Source of the DNA: Phytophthora hibernalis
Lineage: Eukaryota > Oomycota > Peronosporomycetes > Peronosporales > Peronosporaceae
Assembly (NCBI GenBank): GCA_012656075.1
Contig: JAAKBF010000056.1
Span: 496,001 to 560,000, forward strand
Direction of reading: 5' to 3'
Length of the DNA stretch: 64,000 nucleotides
Shown here: positions 53,107 to 63,990 of the stretch, in pieces
Layout of the letters: each line of letters begins with the position of its first letter
Numbering within the stretch: position 1 is the first letter of the stretch
The notes under the pieces: model-generated
Databases searched by the model: none
What the model was told of the DNA's origin: nothing
The model's input: only the letters and a program-made list of their open reading frames with translations
Made by a program: the position numbers and the translations under genes

Positions 53107-54848
53107 GTCCAATCCGGAAGTGAGAGCCCCGGAGTGCGGAATGGTGCGAGGTTTTTGTATGGAGACCACCAGAAGCAATGCGGAAATGAAGCGACAGAAA
53201 CGGGCCGAGCTGAAGCATTTGAGCCAATGGCAGCGTGACGATCTTGCGTTTTCTCTGTACGGCTGGGTTAAGTGCGATTTACTGTGTTGGCCAACCGTTT
53301 CGTCACGGTTGACCTGGATGCCGTTATTGCTTGGTTCCTTGGCGTGCGATGCAGTACGTGAGGAGGACGGAACTACTACATGTAAGGGGTGGTAGTCGTA
53401 CTAAAACACTTGCAGGACCACGCAGGCTGCCGGTGTTTGCCGTGCACGTCGGTTGATTTCTCACCTAGCAGACTCTGCTGCAGAGCCCATCCCCGTGCTT
53501 GCGCAAAACGGGCCAACGTAGGACCAGATGGCGCGTGACTTGTCCTCAGTATGCGCCTGTTAAAGCATTCACCTCCACGCACCATTGTTGCTCCTCGGAG
53601 ATGGTCCCCAAGACACCCAGCAAGTGCAGCCTGGGGACCATTTCGAGAGCCAAAACCTGCATCAAGCGCGCTTGTCTGATGCAGGATTGCGTGGACCGGC
53701 GATTGGACAAACGCCTCTCAAAGCTGCAGACCTCCCCCTCCCGGTCTCACTTGACAGTGTCCTCCAGTTTGTGATCGCTCTGCTGCAACAGTGTAGCCAT
53801 CTTGGAGCACGCCCAACAATCGAGCAGTTCCGGTGCAATTCCATCCATTCGGACCGTCAAGCTGCAAGGTGTGTCTTCCTGCAACTGCAACCGGTTGCAA
53901 CTTGCAAGCGCGGCTTGCGCCAGGATGGGGGCGGCGCAATTTGCACGACGCCGTCAGCTGAGCTCCCGGGCTTGACTGGCGCGCAGAGGTTCAAGCGGGC
54001 AAGCGACGACTTGCAGTGGAGGGAATCCGCCAAGCATGCGGATGTTGTAGAGGCGTTAAACCAGTTCCGGTGCGCGCAGCTTCAAGCGCGAGGATCCACA
54101 TGCGACGGGCGCTGGGGATTTGCGTGCAGTCGAGCAGCAGCAGTGCTTGTTGTAGTTGCGGCTCGTCAATTGTCCAGCTGACGTGTATAACTCCGCGATA
54201 ACTCCGAGCACTGGTCCATTATTTTGCGCGTCCGTGTCCGCATGGTAGCCGGTTACGTACCAGTATTGACAGACAACCAGCCTGTGCAAGTGCAGTGCCG
54301 TGTGCGGTCGCAGCTTCAAGCGCGAGATTCGCCGCCTGTGACAGTCACGGGCTCTGCTCGCCTTGTCTACGGTTTACCACCTTGAACTTGGTCTTGTTGC
54401 AGTGCACTTCGAGCGCTCCGTCTATCTTTTTGCCGATCAACGGGGATTGACGACCAGTGAACGCCCGCTTGTTCAACGTTGCAGCAGCAAGAAACCAGGC
54501 GTGCTTGACGTCGAGTTCAAACACGCGTGGCGAAGCCTCCGTCGTGTTCGCTCCGGGTTTCCAGTCGTCGTGCGATCAGGGTTGTTTTGGACGCCGGAGG
54601 GCTCAAGAGGACGCGAGGAAGCGCCTTTGCGAAGCTGCACCAATACCTGAAGGACTGCTGTCCCTGATGCAGGTCCGTCGTGGTCAATCTCAAAGCAAAC
54701 ACGCCGGTGCATGCCGCCGGTTGCAACAAGTCGCCACGTTCGACCCGACGCGGTGCTCCACTCGAAGCGTCGCGATCCAAGATACGTGTCCGCTGGGCTC
54801 TGCACATTCGGTGAAAGTACGTGAGCTTGGTAAGCGACTGCGACGACG
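53107..54848. other. GC-rich region without recognised genes
   Basis: About 1.7 kb. ORFs exist but none has a protein-like composition or known motif. It has internal short repeats (CGCAGCTTCAAGCGCGAG near 54,076 and 54,308; AGTTCCGGTGC near 53,826 and 54,062) and a near-palindrome around GCAACCGGTTGC (about 53,886). It could be an old repeat element. Confidence 0.35.
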
Positions 54849-55425
54849 ATGTCCGGTAAAGCCGACGATCCCAATGTTCCCATGGCCCCGACGCCCGCGA
54901 TTGAAGGCGTCGACCACAACGGTCTCGTGGTTGGCAAATGGAAGAACGGACTCTTCGGCTGTCACACGACGTGTGTCCCTAATGGTGAGCTGAAAGATCT
55001 TTTGCTCGAGCTCTCCTTGATCGATGCTAACTGTGTCTGTGTCTGCAGCCTTCATGGCGTTCGTGTGTCCTGGCGTCTCGATGGCGCAGCTCTCTGCACG
55101 TTTGGGACTCGCCAACTACTTCCTGGTGCTCTTTGCATACCTGTCCGTCTACGGCCTCGTGCTCATCGCTGCAGTGACCGACTGGGACGTCGTGAGCACT
55201 CTCGCAGTCATCATGGCCCTGTTGGTGCTGATATTCACCATTCGCATCCGATTCCGCATGCGCTACCTCTTCTCCATCCCCGGCACGTTGACGGAAGACC
55301 TGATGAGTTCCATCTGCTGCAGCTGCTGCGCCATTGCGCAGATGACTGCACACGCCGAATCGTTCGAGATCAACACTTGCGCCGTTGCACCGCGGGCGAC
55401 CCTGCCGGGTTACACCTTTGGATAG
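54849..55425 (+). CDS. PLAC8-family protein
   Basis: Exons 54849-54984 and 55049-55425, intron of 64 bp at the same place as in the copy at 47227; 170 residues, no breaks. MSGKADDPNVPMAPTPAIEG, HNGLVVGKWKNGLFGCHTTC, FVCPGVSMAQLSARLGLANY, two membrane-type stretches (LVLFAYLSVYGLVLIAAV; STLAVIMALLVLIFTI), YLFSIPGTLTEDLMSSICCS and CCAIAQMTAHAESF. More diverged than the other copies. Confidence 0.75.
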
Positions 55426-55611
55426 GCGTCGTTAGGTGAGCAGTTCAATCAAAGAGAACAGTGATATTGAAACGTGGCTCGTTGTTGTAATGACTGGAGA
55501 GTGGGGTCCTGCAAATGTAGAGTCCGAAATTCAAGGACAAATGCGTTCGATGTGAACTTCCATGCGTCTCCAATTGATCCACAACCGAATTATCTCCACA
55601 CTAGCACGCGA

Positions 55612-56289
55612 TGAAGTCCAAGCCCGTGCCCGAGCACGATGACTACTACACAACTCGGCGAGGGCGGTGACCACAACGGCATCACCGTCGGCGAGTGGAG
55701 CAATGGCTTCTTCAACTGCTGCAACGACATGATCCCCAATGGTAAGCCTTACATGTAGTGAGCTCAGTGTCAATGTCAACTTGGCCGATTGATAGCAGTT
55801 TTCCTAACCCACTTCTGCTCCTTCACCTATAGGTTTGATGGCGTTCTGCTGTCCCGTGATTTCGGTGGCTCAGATCACAGTTCGTATCGGACTCGCACGC
55901 TATTCGATCGTCCTCGGCACGTACGTGGCGCTCTACCTCCTGGGACTGGTAGCTACCACGGCCGACGGCCCCATTCTTTTATTTTGGGGTGAGGTGTATT
56001 GTGTTACTAGTCTTGACGACTTAAACTCTAAGCACCATTCCAGTGCAGTGTAGACGGACCAATTCTTCTATCACTGTGCGCACTGGCCGAAATCATCGCC
56101 ACCGTCAGCATCGCATGCCTCCGTACCAAACAGCGCGACCTCTTCTCCATCCCCGGAAATATCTCCCAAGACGCGACTCCGTAGTTTTCTGTCGCCCTTG
56201 TGCGATCGCTCAGATGGCCACGCACCTATCAAGCTGGCAGGTGCATGTTCCGAGCTCGCGGCACACTGGCAGGATATGTCCACGAATAG
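55612..56289 (+). pseudogene. PLAC8-family gene, damaged copy with an extra intron-like insert
   Basis: Close relative of the copy at 47227-46638. Exon 1 (MKSKPVPEHDDYY) has a one-base shift near 55,655. Exon 2 starts at 55833 (LMAFCCPVISVAQITVRIGL). After ADGPILLFW an insert of about 89 bp, flanked by near-identical 15-base copies, contains GTGAGG...GTGTAG (55989-56053), whose removal restores the frame into DGPILLSLCALAEI. Further on, one base is missing after QDAT, and 8 bases are missing before the CMFRARGTLAGYVHE end. Probably nonfunctional. Confidence 0.6.
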
Positions 56290-56486
56290 GGACGACATCA
56301 GTTGATCGCATTCCACACTCGCGTCAAGTGTACAACGTGCATAGCTGTCTAAACATGATTGAAAATGCACATGTATTGATCGGGTCCGAATTTGAGTATT
56401 AATACATGTACAGAGTTCCCCGGCAAAGGGAGAAAGGTGGGACCAATAAATTCTTCCAACAGCAAGGTTTTGTAACAACTGACCTT

Positions 56487-56586
56487 TTCAAATTCGCACA
56501 GACTTGGGGCCAAATTAAACAACGTTACAGATTTATGGAACGTGTAGCTACCGCGCTACAGCTTGACCGTGAGGTCGTGCTGTGCC
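56487..56586. repeat. Split direct repeat A1
   Basis: Begins TTCAAATTCGCACAGACTTG and ends GTCGTGCTGTGCC. The copy A2 at 56749-56838 lacks about 10 bases near GCTACCGCGCTACAGC. Confidence 0.8.
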
Positions 56587-56606
56587 CTAGGGAGGCGTAG
56601 GGTGGG

Positions 56607-56741
56607 TCGAAAGTCGTTGTTGTGCTCGGGGTGAAGACGCGAACTGAGCTCTCTGATCCGGCACGGGCGGTTGAGCTCGTCTCCGTCGGCGTCTGGTCAC
56701 TCCCAAATCTGGAAACCTAAGTTTCACACCTGAAACTCCCA
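56607..56741. repeat. Split direct repeat B1
   Basis: From TCGAAAGTCGTTGTTGTGCT to CTGAAACTCCCA. Nearly identical to B2 at 62574-62711, the far end of the element. Confidence 0.82.
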
Positions 56742-56748
56742 TTTCCTC

Positions 56749-56838
56749 TTCAAATTCGCACAGACTTGGGGCCAAATTAAACAACGTTACAGATTTATGG
56801 AACGTGTAGCTAGCCTGACCGTGAGGTCGTGCTGTGCC
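56749..56838. repeat. Split direct repeat A2
   Basis: Second copy of A, between B1 and the end of the recombinase gene. Confidence 0.8.
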
Positions 56839-56865
56839 TCTTGTTAGGGTGGTAGTTGCACGTCC

Positions 56866-57993
56866 ATTACTGCAGTGTTGTTGTGTTCGCGGCCCCGCTG
56901 ACCATCCTTGCCGCGATGTTGCTGACGGACTCAGTACACAACCGGGTGTATAGCTAAAAGCGTCTGATGCCCACCGGCCGTGAAATTGGATGGTCAGAGC
57001 GTCAACTCCCGCGCGGTACATGTTGGTGGCGCCGCCTGCTCTGAGCGAGTGCGTGCTGTATTGGTGTGGGTCCACTCCTCTTGCGCGCGCTGCGAGCTGG
57101 ATTGACCTCGCGACTCGGGCGGATGACACGCAACTTGGAACCCCGCGGCTGTCGAGGAATACTGCGGCCGGTACTTCTGCCAGCAAGGCTCCTCGCGATT
57201 GTAGGAGCAGCAATGACCCGAAAACGGGGCACACGTAAGGATGTCCTGAGCGGGCCAGCATCCGGGTGGTCGGAGCGCCTCTCTGATCTGTTTTGGAGCC
57301 CCGGCTGCGGAGGCACGTGGCGACCGCGCGACATGGGTCTGTCGTCGGATCTCCCGCTGGGTCGATAGGTATCACGTCGGCGGCCTTGAGGGTGAACCAG
57401 CGAAATAATGAGGCCGTTGTTGCCACGATTTCGGACCTCCGTAACATGAAGAAGAAGGCCAGACACAGAACCCCCAGAGAGCTTGATCGGCGGGGTACCC
57501 TCGTGGAGGTCGAGGGACTTGAAGCATCCTTCGAGAAGGGAGACAGAGACTGGCGCCTTTTGGCGGGGTGGTCTATCCAGACGTCCAACCCCACGTTCGA
57601 GCATGCGAATTTGAGGATGGTTGGAGGGAAATCGCACCCTGCTGCTTGTAGGAAGTGGCGAATGCCATGTAGCGCGAGTCTGATCATGGAGCTCTGTTTG
57701 GGCAGGTTGGAGCCGAATCCGTGTTGATGACCATGGATGATGAAGTCTGACAGATGTTGCAGTTGGTCGGCTAGCGTGGTGTTGAGGCGCCAGCAAATTC
57801 CTCGGCAGGTGGTCCAGCCTTTCCAGAAGTTGAACTCTCGTGCGTACGTCTTGAGGGAGGAGGCTGCAACGGAGTGCTCGCGGAGATGTTGCGCCATACC
57901 GCCTTGAGGCTGGCGATCGACGACGGGGTATTTGCCTGTGACCAGCCGTTGGTTAGTTTTCTGAATGAATGATCGTGCAGTTCGTTCCCCCAC
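56866..57993 (-). pseudogene. Tyrosine recombinase of the retrotransposon
   Basis: About 370 codons. The N-terminal SAM-like part (HSVAASSLKTYAREFNFWKG) is followed by the catalytic domain. Catalytic Arg is in FFMLRRSEIV, HxxR in YSTHSLRAGGATNMY, and the His/Trp region is FHGRWASDAF. The nucleophile Tyr lies in YTRLCTE, reached after a one-base shift near 56,955. This enzyme replaces the DDE integrase in DIRS/PAT/Ngaro elements and joins a circular DNA copy to the genome. Confidence 0.72.
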
Positions 57994-58619
57994 CGCCGGG
58001 ACCCTGCGTCAGCGAGGACGTTCTCAGCGCCAGGTATGTGAGATGAGGAGAACCGCAGTCCGCACTCGACTTCCCACACGCTCAGGAGTCGAATCAGTAG
58101 CTGGGCCCGGGAGTTGCGTGATGACATTGTGGATTGACAAGACACTGCAGAAGTGTTATCGATGCGGAAGTGGACATGGATTGGACTTGCCTGATGTCGA
58201 GGCTGGTACCACAGGGGGCACGCCTGGACTGCGAACGCGCATGCCAGCAGCTCCCGGTAGTTGATGTAGAACTCGTTGGGTGCGCCTTGGTGAAATGCCT
58301 CGATTAGCTCCTGCTCCAGGGGACTAAATCTGTATGTGAAGCACGCTTGTGACGATGGGACGACGGCGCAGATCTCCTCGTCGGATGCGTCTGTACAGAC
58401 GGTGATGTCGGGCTCGAGACTGGCTTCGAAATGTTCAAGTGGAACTCCGTTGAGGGCGGGTGCTTCTAGAATGCACCGCCACCATAGAAGATCATCGCGC
58501 ATGTCTTGAGATACCGCGACGCGCCGGACCCTGTGGATGATGCGCTCAGCGGTCCGTAGGCGTTGGAGGAATGCGTGAGCTGGCCGTACGCAGGTGGCCA
58601 CGTGTCGAAGTGATCCCAA
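57771..58619 (-). pseudogene. RNase H-like part of the retrotransposon polyprotein
   Basis: Contains PDITVCTDASDEEICAVVP (first Asp), NEFYINYRELLACAFAVQAC (Glu), HVHFRIDNTSAVS (Asp) and ENVLADAGSRRW (late Asp), the RNase H catalytic order. The C-terminal end overlaps the recombinase frame. It belongs downstream of the reverse transcriptase. Confidence 0.65.
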
Positions 58620-59900
58620 GAGGGAACGGTACTCTTTCCGGGAAAGTCCAGGCCTGCTCTACAAGGAGCTTGGCCTTTCAATGATCGCATTAATTTGCGT
58701 GATTATCTTTGCGATCATGTTAGGGGGCATGGCAACCGTTCCGCCTTGGGTGTCGAAGATCAAGCCGAGAACTTTCAGGCGTGTGCTCCATTGTGTGAAC
58801 TTGTCCTCGTTGATGGCGGCGGGCCCCATCACGGTAGCCATCGCCCACCGTAATGATCGTGCGACGTCGGCGCAGTTGGTAGGTAACGTTAACGTGGTCG
58901 TCAGCCCAGTGATAATTATAGAAACCGGCGGCGTGGTTGGCGTTGGTGGAGGAACCGTGTAAGAATGCGACTGCACCCCGAGGATGCCGTATGTTCCGGC
59001 ACTTCCTGTCCAGCCGAACGCGGCGCACAAGTCAATTACGATGGCCTTGTCTTCTGGGATGTGACCGGCGAACACGTAGACGCATCCACTGTGTGTGCAC
59101 GCGTTGCGATATGCTGTGGCAACGTCCCCAGACATGAGTTTGACGTCGTGGCTGGGGTGGCGCAGCGGCATCGACAAATTTCTCGCGCGATGCTGGAGCA
59201 AGGTTTGAACGAAGTCTTGGGGACTTCGTCTTGGTTGGTATGCTTGTTAAACGGAGCCGTCTTCTGGATAAGAGAGGTTGTGTATGACTCTGCCAGGGGT
59301 GCTGGGATAGCTGTCGCCTTTGTCGACCACGCCGAACGGGCTAAAGAACAATTCCACATCGTGATAATGTCTTCATCGACCACGCCGAACGGGCTAAGGA
59401 ACAATTCCACATATTGATAATGTCTTCATCGACCACTAGACATCGACCTAAGTCTTGCTCCTTTCGGATGTTGGCCCTTAGTACGCTGATGCGGCGGGAT
59501 GCGGAAGGGCGATTGCGTGGAAATCCAGTCTGCACGGAAAGGGGGTCGAAAAGTACACGCGGGTGCCTTCGGAAGCGATGTGCACAAGGTCATCAACGTA
59601 TTTGTAGTCGCGGCAGTAATTGCGCAAGATGTCTGGTAGCATCGCCTTATTGGGTCGGTAGTCATTGGGCGTCTGGCCTCGGACGAGTTCGACGAAGTCC
59701 TTGAGAGGCATGCGTGTGCGACGAATGAACTCCGAAATTGCAGCTTGTAAGGGTTTATTGAGGCTGCTTGCAGTCTCAGGGAGCTCCGGTTAGTACGACA
59801 CCTTCTTTGCGGAATGCCGTCGACAGGGAAGCCTGGCGAATGGAATTCCACAAGGCTTGGTGCTGGTTGCCAAAGTCTTCTAAGCACTGCAATGATGTCT
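58620..59900 (-). pseudogene. Reverse transcriptase of the retrotransposon, fragmented
   Basis: Pieces in changing frames: KLMSGDVATAYRNACTHSGC (Asp of the first catalytic motif, about 59,145), IDLCAAFGWTGSAG and YHWADDHVNV (the DD box, about 58,905), then STRLKVLGLIFDTQGGTVAM. A 53-bp tandem duplication (59326-59378 and 59379-59431) disrupts the region upstream of the core. Confidence 0.6.
59326..59431. repeat. 53-bp tandem duplication inside the RT region
   Basis: Two copies of a unit starting ACCACGCCGAACGGGCTAA, differing by a few bases, plus a partial third start. 53 is not a multiple of three, so it shifts the frame. A smaller imperfect repeat (GGAGGCATxCCCGGCATTG) occurs at about 60,061 and 60,150. 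Confidence 0.8.
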
Positions 59901-60389
59901 GCGACAGAGCCGATCGGCAGTCCGGTCGAGTCTTGTCCCCGGTTGATCCAGCGGATGTTAGTCCTTGTGGCTGGGGTAGGGCCTTCGTCGTGGCGGAACC
60001 AAAGCGTTATCGTTGTTGCGCGTTATCCCAATGGTGGGTGGAGTTAAGATCTTACACGCATCGGAGGCATACCCGGCATTGTTCATGCTGGGGCTCTCAC
60101 CGGAATGTGCTTTTCCTAGATGGATGTCGCCGGTGACGTCGCACGCGTCGGAGGCATGCCCGGCATTGACCATGCTCACCGGAATGTGCGTCGTCTAGAG
60201 GGGCGTCACCGGGGACGCCGCGTGAATGTTGACTGGAGGATGGATTTACTGCCGGAGGCTGACACTCCGCCCTGATGCTTGCGTCTGTATGTGGGTTGAT
60301 ACCGGTGTGGATGTCGGTGTCAATTTGGGGTGGGTCGTCTGACCGCGGCGGTTCACGAGGGCTCAGATTGCAGTACAATTGTACTGTAT

Positions 60390-62532
60390 TCATGTTAGAT
60401 CTGAGCTGACGGTCACGAAGCGCTGGTGAACCAGCAGCGCCTCGTCCCCATCAAGCGCGGCGGCGTGCCGGTCCGCGGCGAGGACCGAATTTCTTCGTGA
60501 TGAACGACATGAGGGCCGCCGGAAGGTCGCGAGGCCATGTGTGCGTGCGGCCTGCTGCGGCGCACTTTTCTTTAGTGCCACCGAAGCACATACCGCCACC
60601 GAAGAACCGAAGGCACGGTTCGGTGCCGTACACGGCGCGGGGATGATCGCTCGCAAGTTGGCCGGTATGCCGTTGGGGCGTGGCTGCTGTTCGCGCTCCG
60701 TGTCGTCGCGTCGCACGTGCCGCGGCCCCGACGTGGTACGGTTGAAAGTGCTCGTTTCCGCCCGTGGCGAGGGGCTGGCAGTGGGGCAGTTAGCCAAACC
60801 GTGCAAGGCCGTTGACCACGCGATCGAATTGAAGTCAATTTTTGCCGCCGCGGTGGAGAAATCTCTCCACCAGTAGGGTGAGTCGCTCGACAAATGGACG
60901 TAAACCGCCCCGAGGTGTTGATTTACTTCGTACAGGGTGCGCTGCACGCGTTGAGGGGATTGGTGCTTGTCGGCGGCCGCGTTGGCCATCACGAATTCGC
61001 GGATTCGGTAGAGCGGGCGTGCCAGCACCTCGTGCCACTCTGAATTGGCGAACGACGTCAGACCCTGGATGGCCCCGAGAAGGTCAAAGTAAGAATCACA
61101 AGCAGGCGCTGTGGGTGGGGCCACCTTCGGGTCGAAATCGAGGTTGAAGTTAGCGTCTGAGGAACCCGCGGCTAACTGGGTTGCGCCGTCGGCTCGATGA
61201 AAGTGCATGATGGAGACCCCGTACCTGCCGAACCTCGCACCATGCACAGCTGCGATGATGGGCGGCGTGTCAAGGAAGTTCAGGCAGTCAAGCATTCGCA
61301 GCCGAAGGACTGATGCCGTTGGTGTCTCGTGCACACCTTCAGGGCTGAGCAGGTGATGGTACAGTCTGTGGGCGGCAAGGTTGTGTACAGCCGCAGGAGC
61401 GAAGTCGCCTCTGCCACGGTTGGCCGGCGGCGGGAACTGGTCTGCGCGCAGGTTGCGTACTGTGGGCGGTGGCAGGCTCCCGCGGGTGTTGGGTAGAGTC
61501 CAGGACTCTGGGCCATGGCCGGCACTAGCGTTTTCGATTGCGGTCGGGTCAGGCTGTGTCTGCAGAAATTGGAGAAATTCGGACGGGTCAGCGATCTGGG
61601 GCTGCGGCCCCGGGTAAATTGCTGTGATGGGGCGCGGCTGCGGACATTTCCGCCACCGACTCCGTAAAGGGTGGTGTTCAAGATGGGGGCGGGCCAGAGA
61701 CGGACGACGGGGCGCGCCGGCATGGAACGTGCGCAGGAAAGTGTCCAAGTCGAAGTCGGACCTAGTGGTGACAGATGCCGGGACGCGGGTGGGCGTGGCA
61801 AGACCCTCGGGCGACGGTGGCAGGGTGGCCGGGGTGACTTGCTGCACAAGTTGAGGTGTCGTGGCGTCGTCGAGCGGAATTGTTCCTCCGCGCTGCTCTC
61901 CGTGCGGGTTGCCGACGGCTGGTGCCGAAGCAGTGGAGCCGGCAGTGCTGGTGATTAGCGCTGTAACAGGGGCGGTCGATGGAACAGACGCCGGTGTGAC
62001 TGCAGGCCCTGCCCGTGTTTTCGTCGCCTTCCTCGCAGTCCGAGGCGCGGCCACCGTTGATGTGGCTGGGGGATTATGCTGCGTGGTCGCTGCTGGACGT
62101 CGTCGAAGAGGGTTGGTTGCAGCGGACCGGGACGCGCCGAGCGCAACTGCCGATGCTAAGGCGGATCTGGTGGTGGCGGCATCGTTGTCCACGACGAGCT
62201 TCGTCTTCTTGCGCCGTGCCTCGGCCAGCACCTCGGCGGTCAGTTTCCGTTTCGCAATGCGGGGCTGGCCCGCCTCTGGCCAGTGGGGGCTGGGACCGGC
62301 GCTGGCGTCGGCGCGGAGCCTGGCGTGCCAGCGACCGAGGCTGGGGACACCTCGGTGGCTGGAGTCATCGTCGCCACACTGGCCGGGTTGACAGTGGCTC
62401 CGATGACAGGCGCCAGCCCGGCCGCTGCGGGGCGGGTCTTGCAGCTGCCAGTGGCGCTGCTGGTACGGCGGCAACACCCTCTACACTGGTGGTGGGGTCG
62501 CTGGACGACGGAGGCGGCGGTGAAGGGTTCAT
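60390..62532 (-). pseudogene. Gag-like protein of the retrotransposon
   Basis: Start probably at 62532 (MNPSPPPPSSSDPTTSVEGV), then a long Pro/Ala/Thr-rich region. A folded part follows (MANAAADKHQSPQRVQRTLY; EVNQHLGAVYVHLSSDSPYW), and a C-terminal knuckle-like CLRFFGGGMCFGG with further Cys and His (about 60,540-60,620). Frames change several times. Composition and position fit the Gag of oomycete YR retrotransposons. Confidence 0.55.
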
Positions 62533-62573
62533 GGTGGCACAGGGCTGGGTCGAAGGTTGCTGAAGGTCGAGAC

Positions 62574-62711
62574 TCGAAAGTCGTTGTTGTGCTCGGGGTG
62601 AAGACGCGAACTGAGCTCTCTGATCCGGCACGGGCGGTTGAGCTCGTCTCCGTCGGCGTCTGGTCACTCCCAAATCTGGAAAACTAAGTTTCACTACCTG
62701 AAACTCCCAAT
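62574..62711. repeat. Split direct repeat B2
   Basis: Right-hand copy of B; marks the 5' end of the retrotransposon on the minus strand. Confidence 0.82.
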
Positions 62712-63529
62712 TATAGTTTTCAAGCTGATTACGGTTCTCCCTTTGCCGGTCTGCTCGCTTGAGATTTCTCGACCTTTCAAGATCAAATGTGTTGACTCAA
62801 ACAAAAGATCGCGTTGCGAACTGGTACTGTACATTTACAGATTAACAGCACAAATGGCGGCAACCGGTACTCGAGATCGAGAGGAACATGCTGATCACTG
62901 CAAATAGAACAGCAATTTACGTCGGGTCGAGCTGATTGGTACATGTAGAATGTGCTGCGGTATCCATATAACAGGGTGAGCAAGACCCGTCATGAAAGGC
63001 ATGTTCTGGTACATCATAAGCAAGGCTCGAACAACTTCAAATGGTACACATTGCGATCCACTATTTTTGTGAGCTTCGGCGCGTGGGGTTCTTAGCGACT
63101 AATAAGTGGTGATGTCGCTCGTGGGACCATGACCTTGGTTAAGTTGTGTACAGTGAACGAAATGCTCTGGGCGATTGGCATAACCCGAAAGTACCAAAGT
63201 AGTGAACTCGTGCGGAGAGGGATCAGCGACGTCGGACTTCATTATCCGCTCGCGGCTCGGATTCACAAGTTTCATAACGGAATGCCTTGTTGCTTCAGCC
63301 ATTGATATGACGGTGGAGGGCAAGACGAACAGGCATCTTTCGGAAATTGTTTGTTGAAATACTTTTCCTTTGCCAAACGCAGACCGAACGACAAAATATA
63401 CTTTAGCATTGCATCCCCTGCAATATCTTTATAGGATAGCAGTACCTTTAGAACGTACCGGTACAGCCCAAATCGGATTAATTCGTGTCAGCAACTGAAG
63501 CCGGTAACAGAAGCCAATAACTGAAGCCG
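62712..63529. other. Intergenic, no gene recognised
   Basis: About 0.8 kb of AT-rich sequence with a 15-base word TTCTCCCTTTGCCGG (62733-62747), whose reverse complement lies at about 56,419-56,433 beyond the other end of the retrotransposon. No gene supported. Confidence 0.35.
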
Positions 63530-63650
63530 GTACCTGAAGCCGATCGGGTCATGTCAAGCTACACCGGTCGGGTCAATCTAAACAACGGGTTTGGAGTTCT
63601 GATGAGGAGGGCAATACCGGTATATAGATTCTAGAGTCAAAACATACGGA
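63530..63650. repeat. Dispersed repeat, copy B
   Basis: Inverse copy of 34085-34175: GAAGCCGATCGGGTCATGTC, CACCGGTCGGGTCAATCTAA and GATTCTAGAGTCAAAACATA correspond to that segment. Upstream (63,490-63,540) GAAGCCGGTA-type words repeat several times. Confidence 0.55.
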
Positions 63651-63654
63651 CGTG

Positions 63655-63990
63655 GGGAGTTGATCGACGAGCAGCCGCCCACCGTCTTGCTGAACCTCAT
63701 GTAGGCATCCGAGATCCAGTCCACGCGATATTGCTCGTTTTCCGGGTTGTACATGATAAGGTCGTACTCTGCTGGGATGTCAAACTTGGTGAGTCCGTTT
63801 CCTTTAGCGTAGTCGGGTGCGTCAGAGATCACGGGTAGAGTCTCGATTAATCTCTACCACGGGTAATCGCGTCCGTTGTGACGCAACGCGATGGCATATT
63901 CATTTCCAATTCGACCGTCTCGACTCCAAGTCGTCGGTATTCCTCCGCACAGGTCAACCAAACACCTTCAACCAGAGCCATGCGTGCAGT
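63655..63990 (-). pseudogene. Unidentified coding remnant at the right edge
   Basis: The minus strand reads EYAIALRHNGRDYPW, a stop, then RLIETLPVISDAPDYAKGNG, EYDLIMYNPENEQYRVDWIS and MRFSKTVGGCSSIN before entering the dispersed repeat. The composition is protein-like, but I do not recognise the family. It carries a stop codon and is cut by the repeat at its 3' end and by the window edge. Confidence 0.35.

Larger units (their letters stand above)
56487..62711 (-). mobile_element. Tyrosine-recombinase retrotransposon (PAT/Ngaro-like) with split direct repeats
   Basis: On the minus strand the order is repeat B2 (62711-62574), gag, reverse transcriptase, RNase H, tyrosine recombinase, repeat A2 (56838-56749), repeat B1 (56741-56607), repeat A1 (56586-56487). 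A1/A2 share about 90-100 bp and B1/B2 about 135 bp. A repeat at the start plus an interleaved trio at the end is the split-direct-repeat plan of PAT/Ngaro-type YR retrotransposons, not LTRs. Coding regions are broken throughout. No target-site duplication is expected, and none was seen. Confidence 0.78.

Noticed and set aside
53585..54181. 198-codon ORF as a gene
   Set aside because: Composition is irregular, no motif or paralogue, and a GC-rich background easily gives such open frames.
56487..62711. LTR retrotransposon
   Set aside because: The repeats are interleaved (A1-B1-A2...B2), and the integrating enzyme is a tyrosine recombinase, not a DDE integrase.
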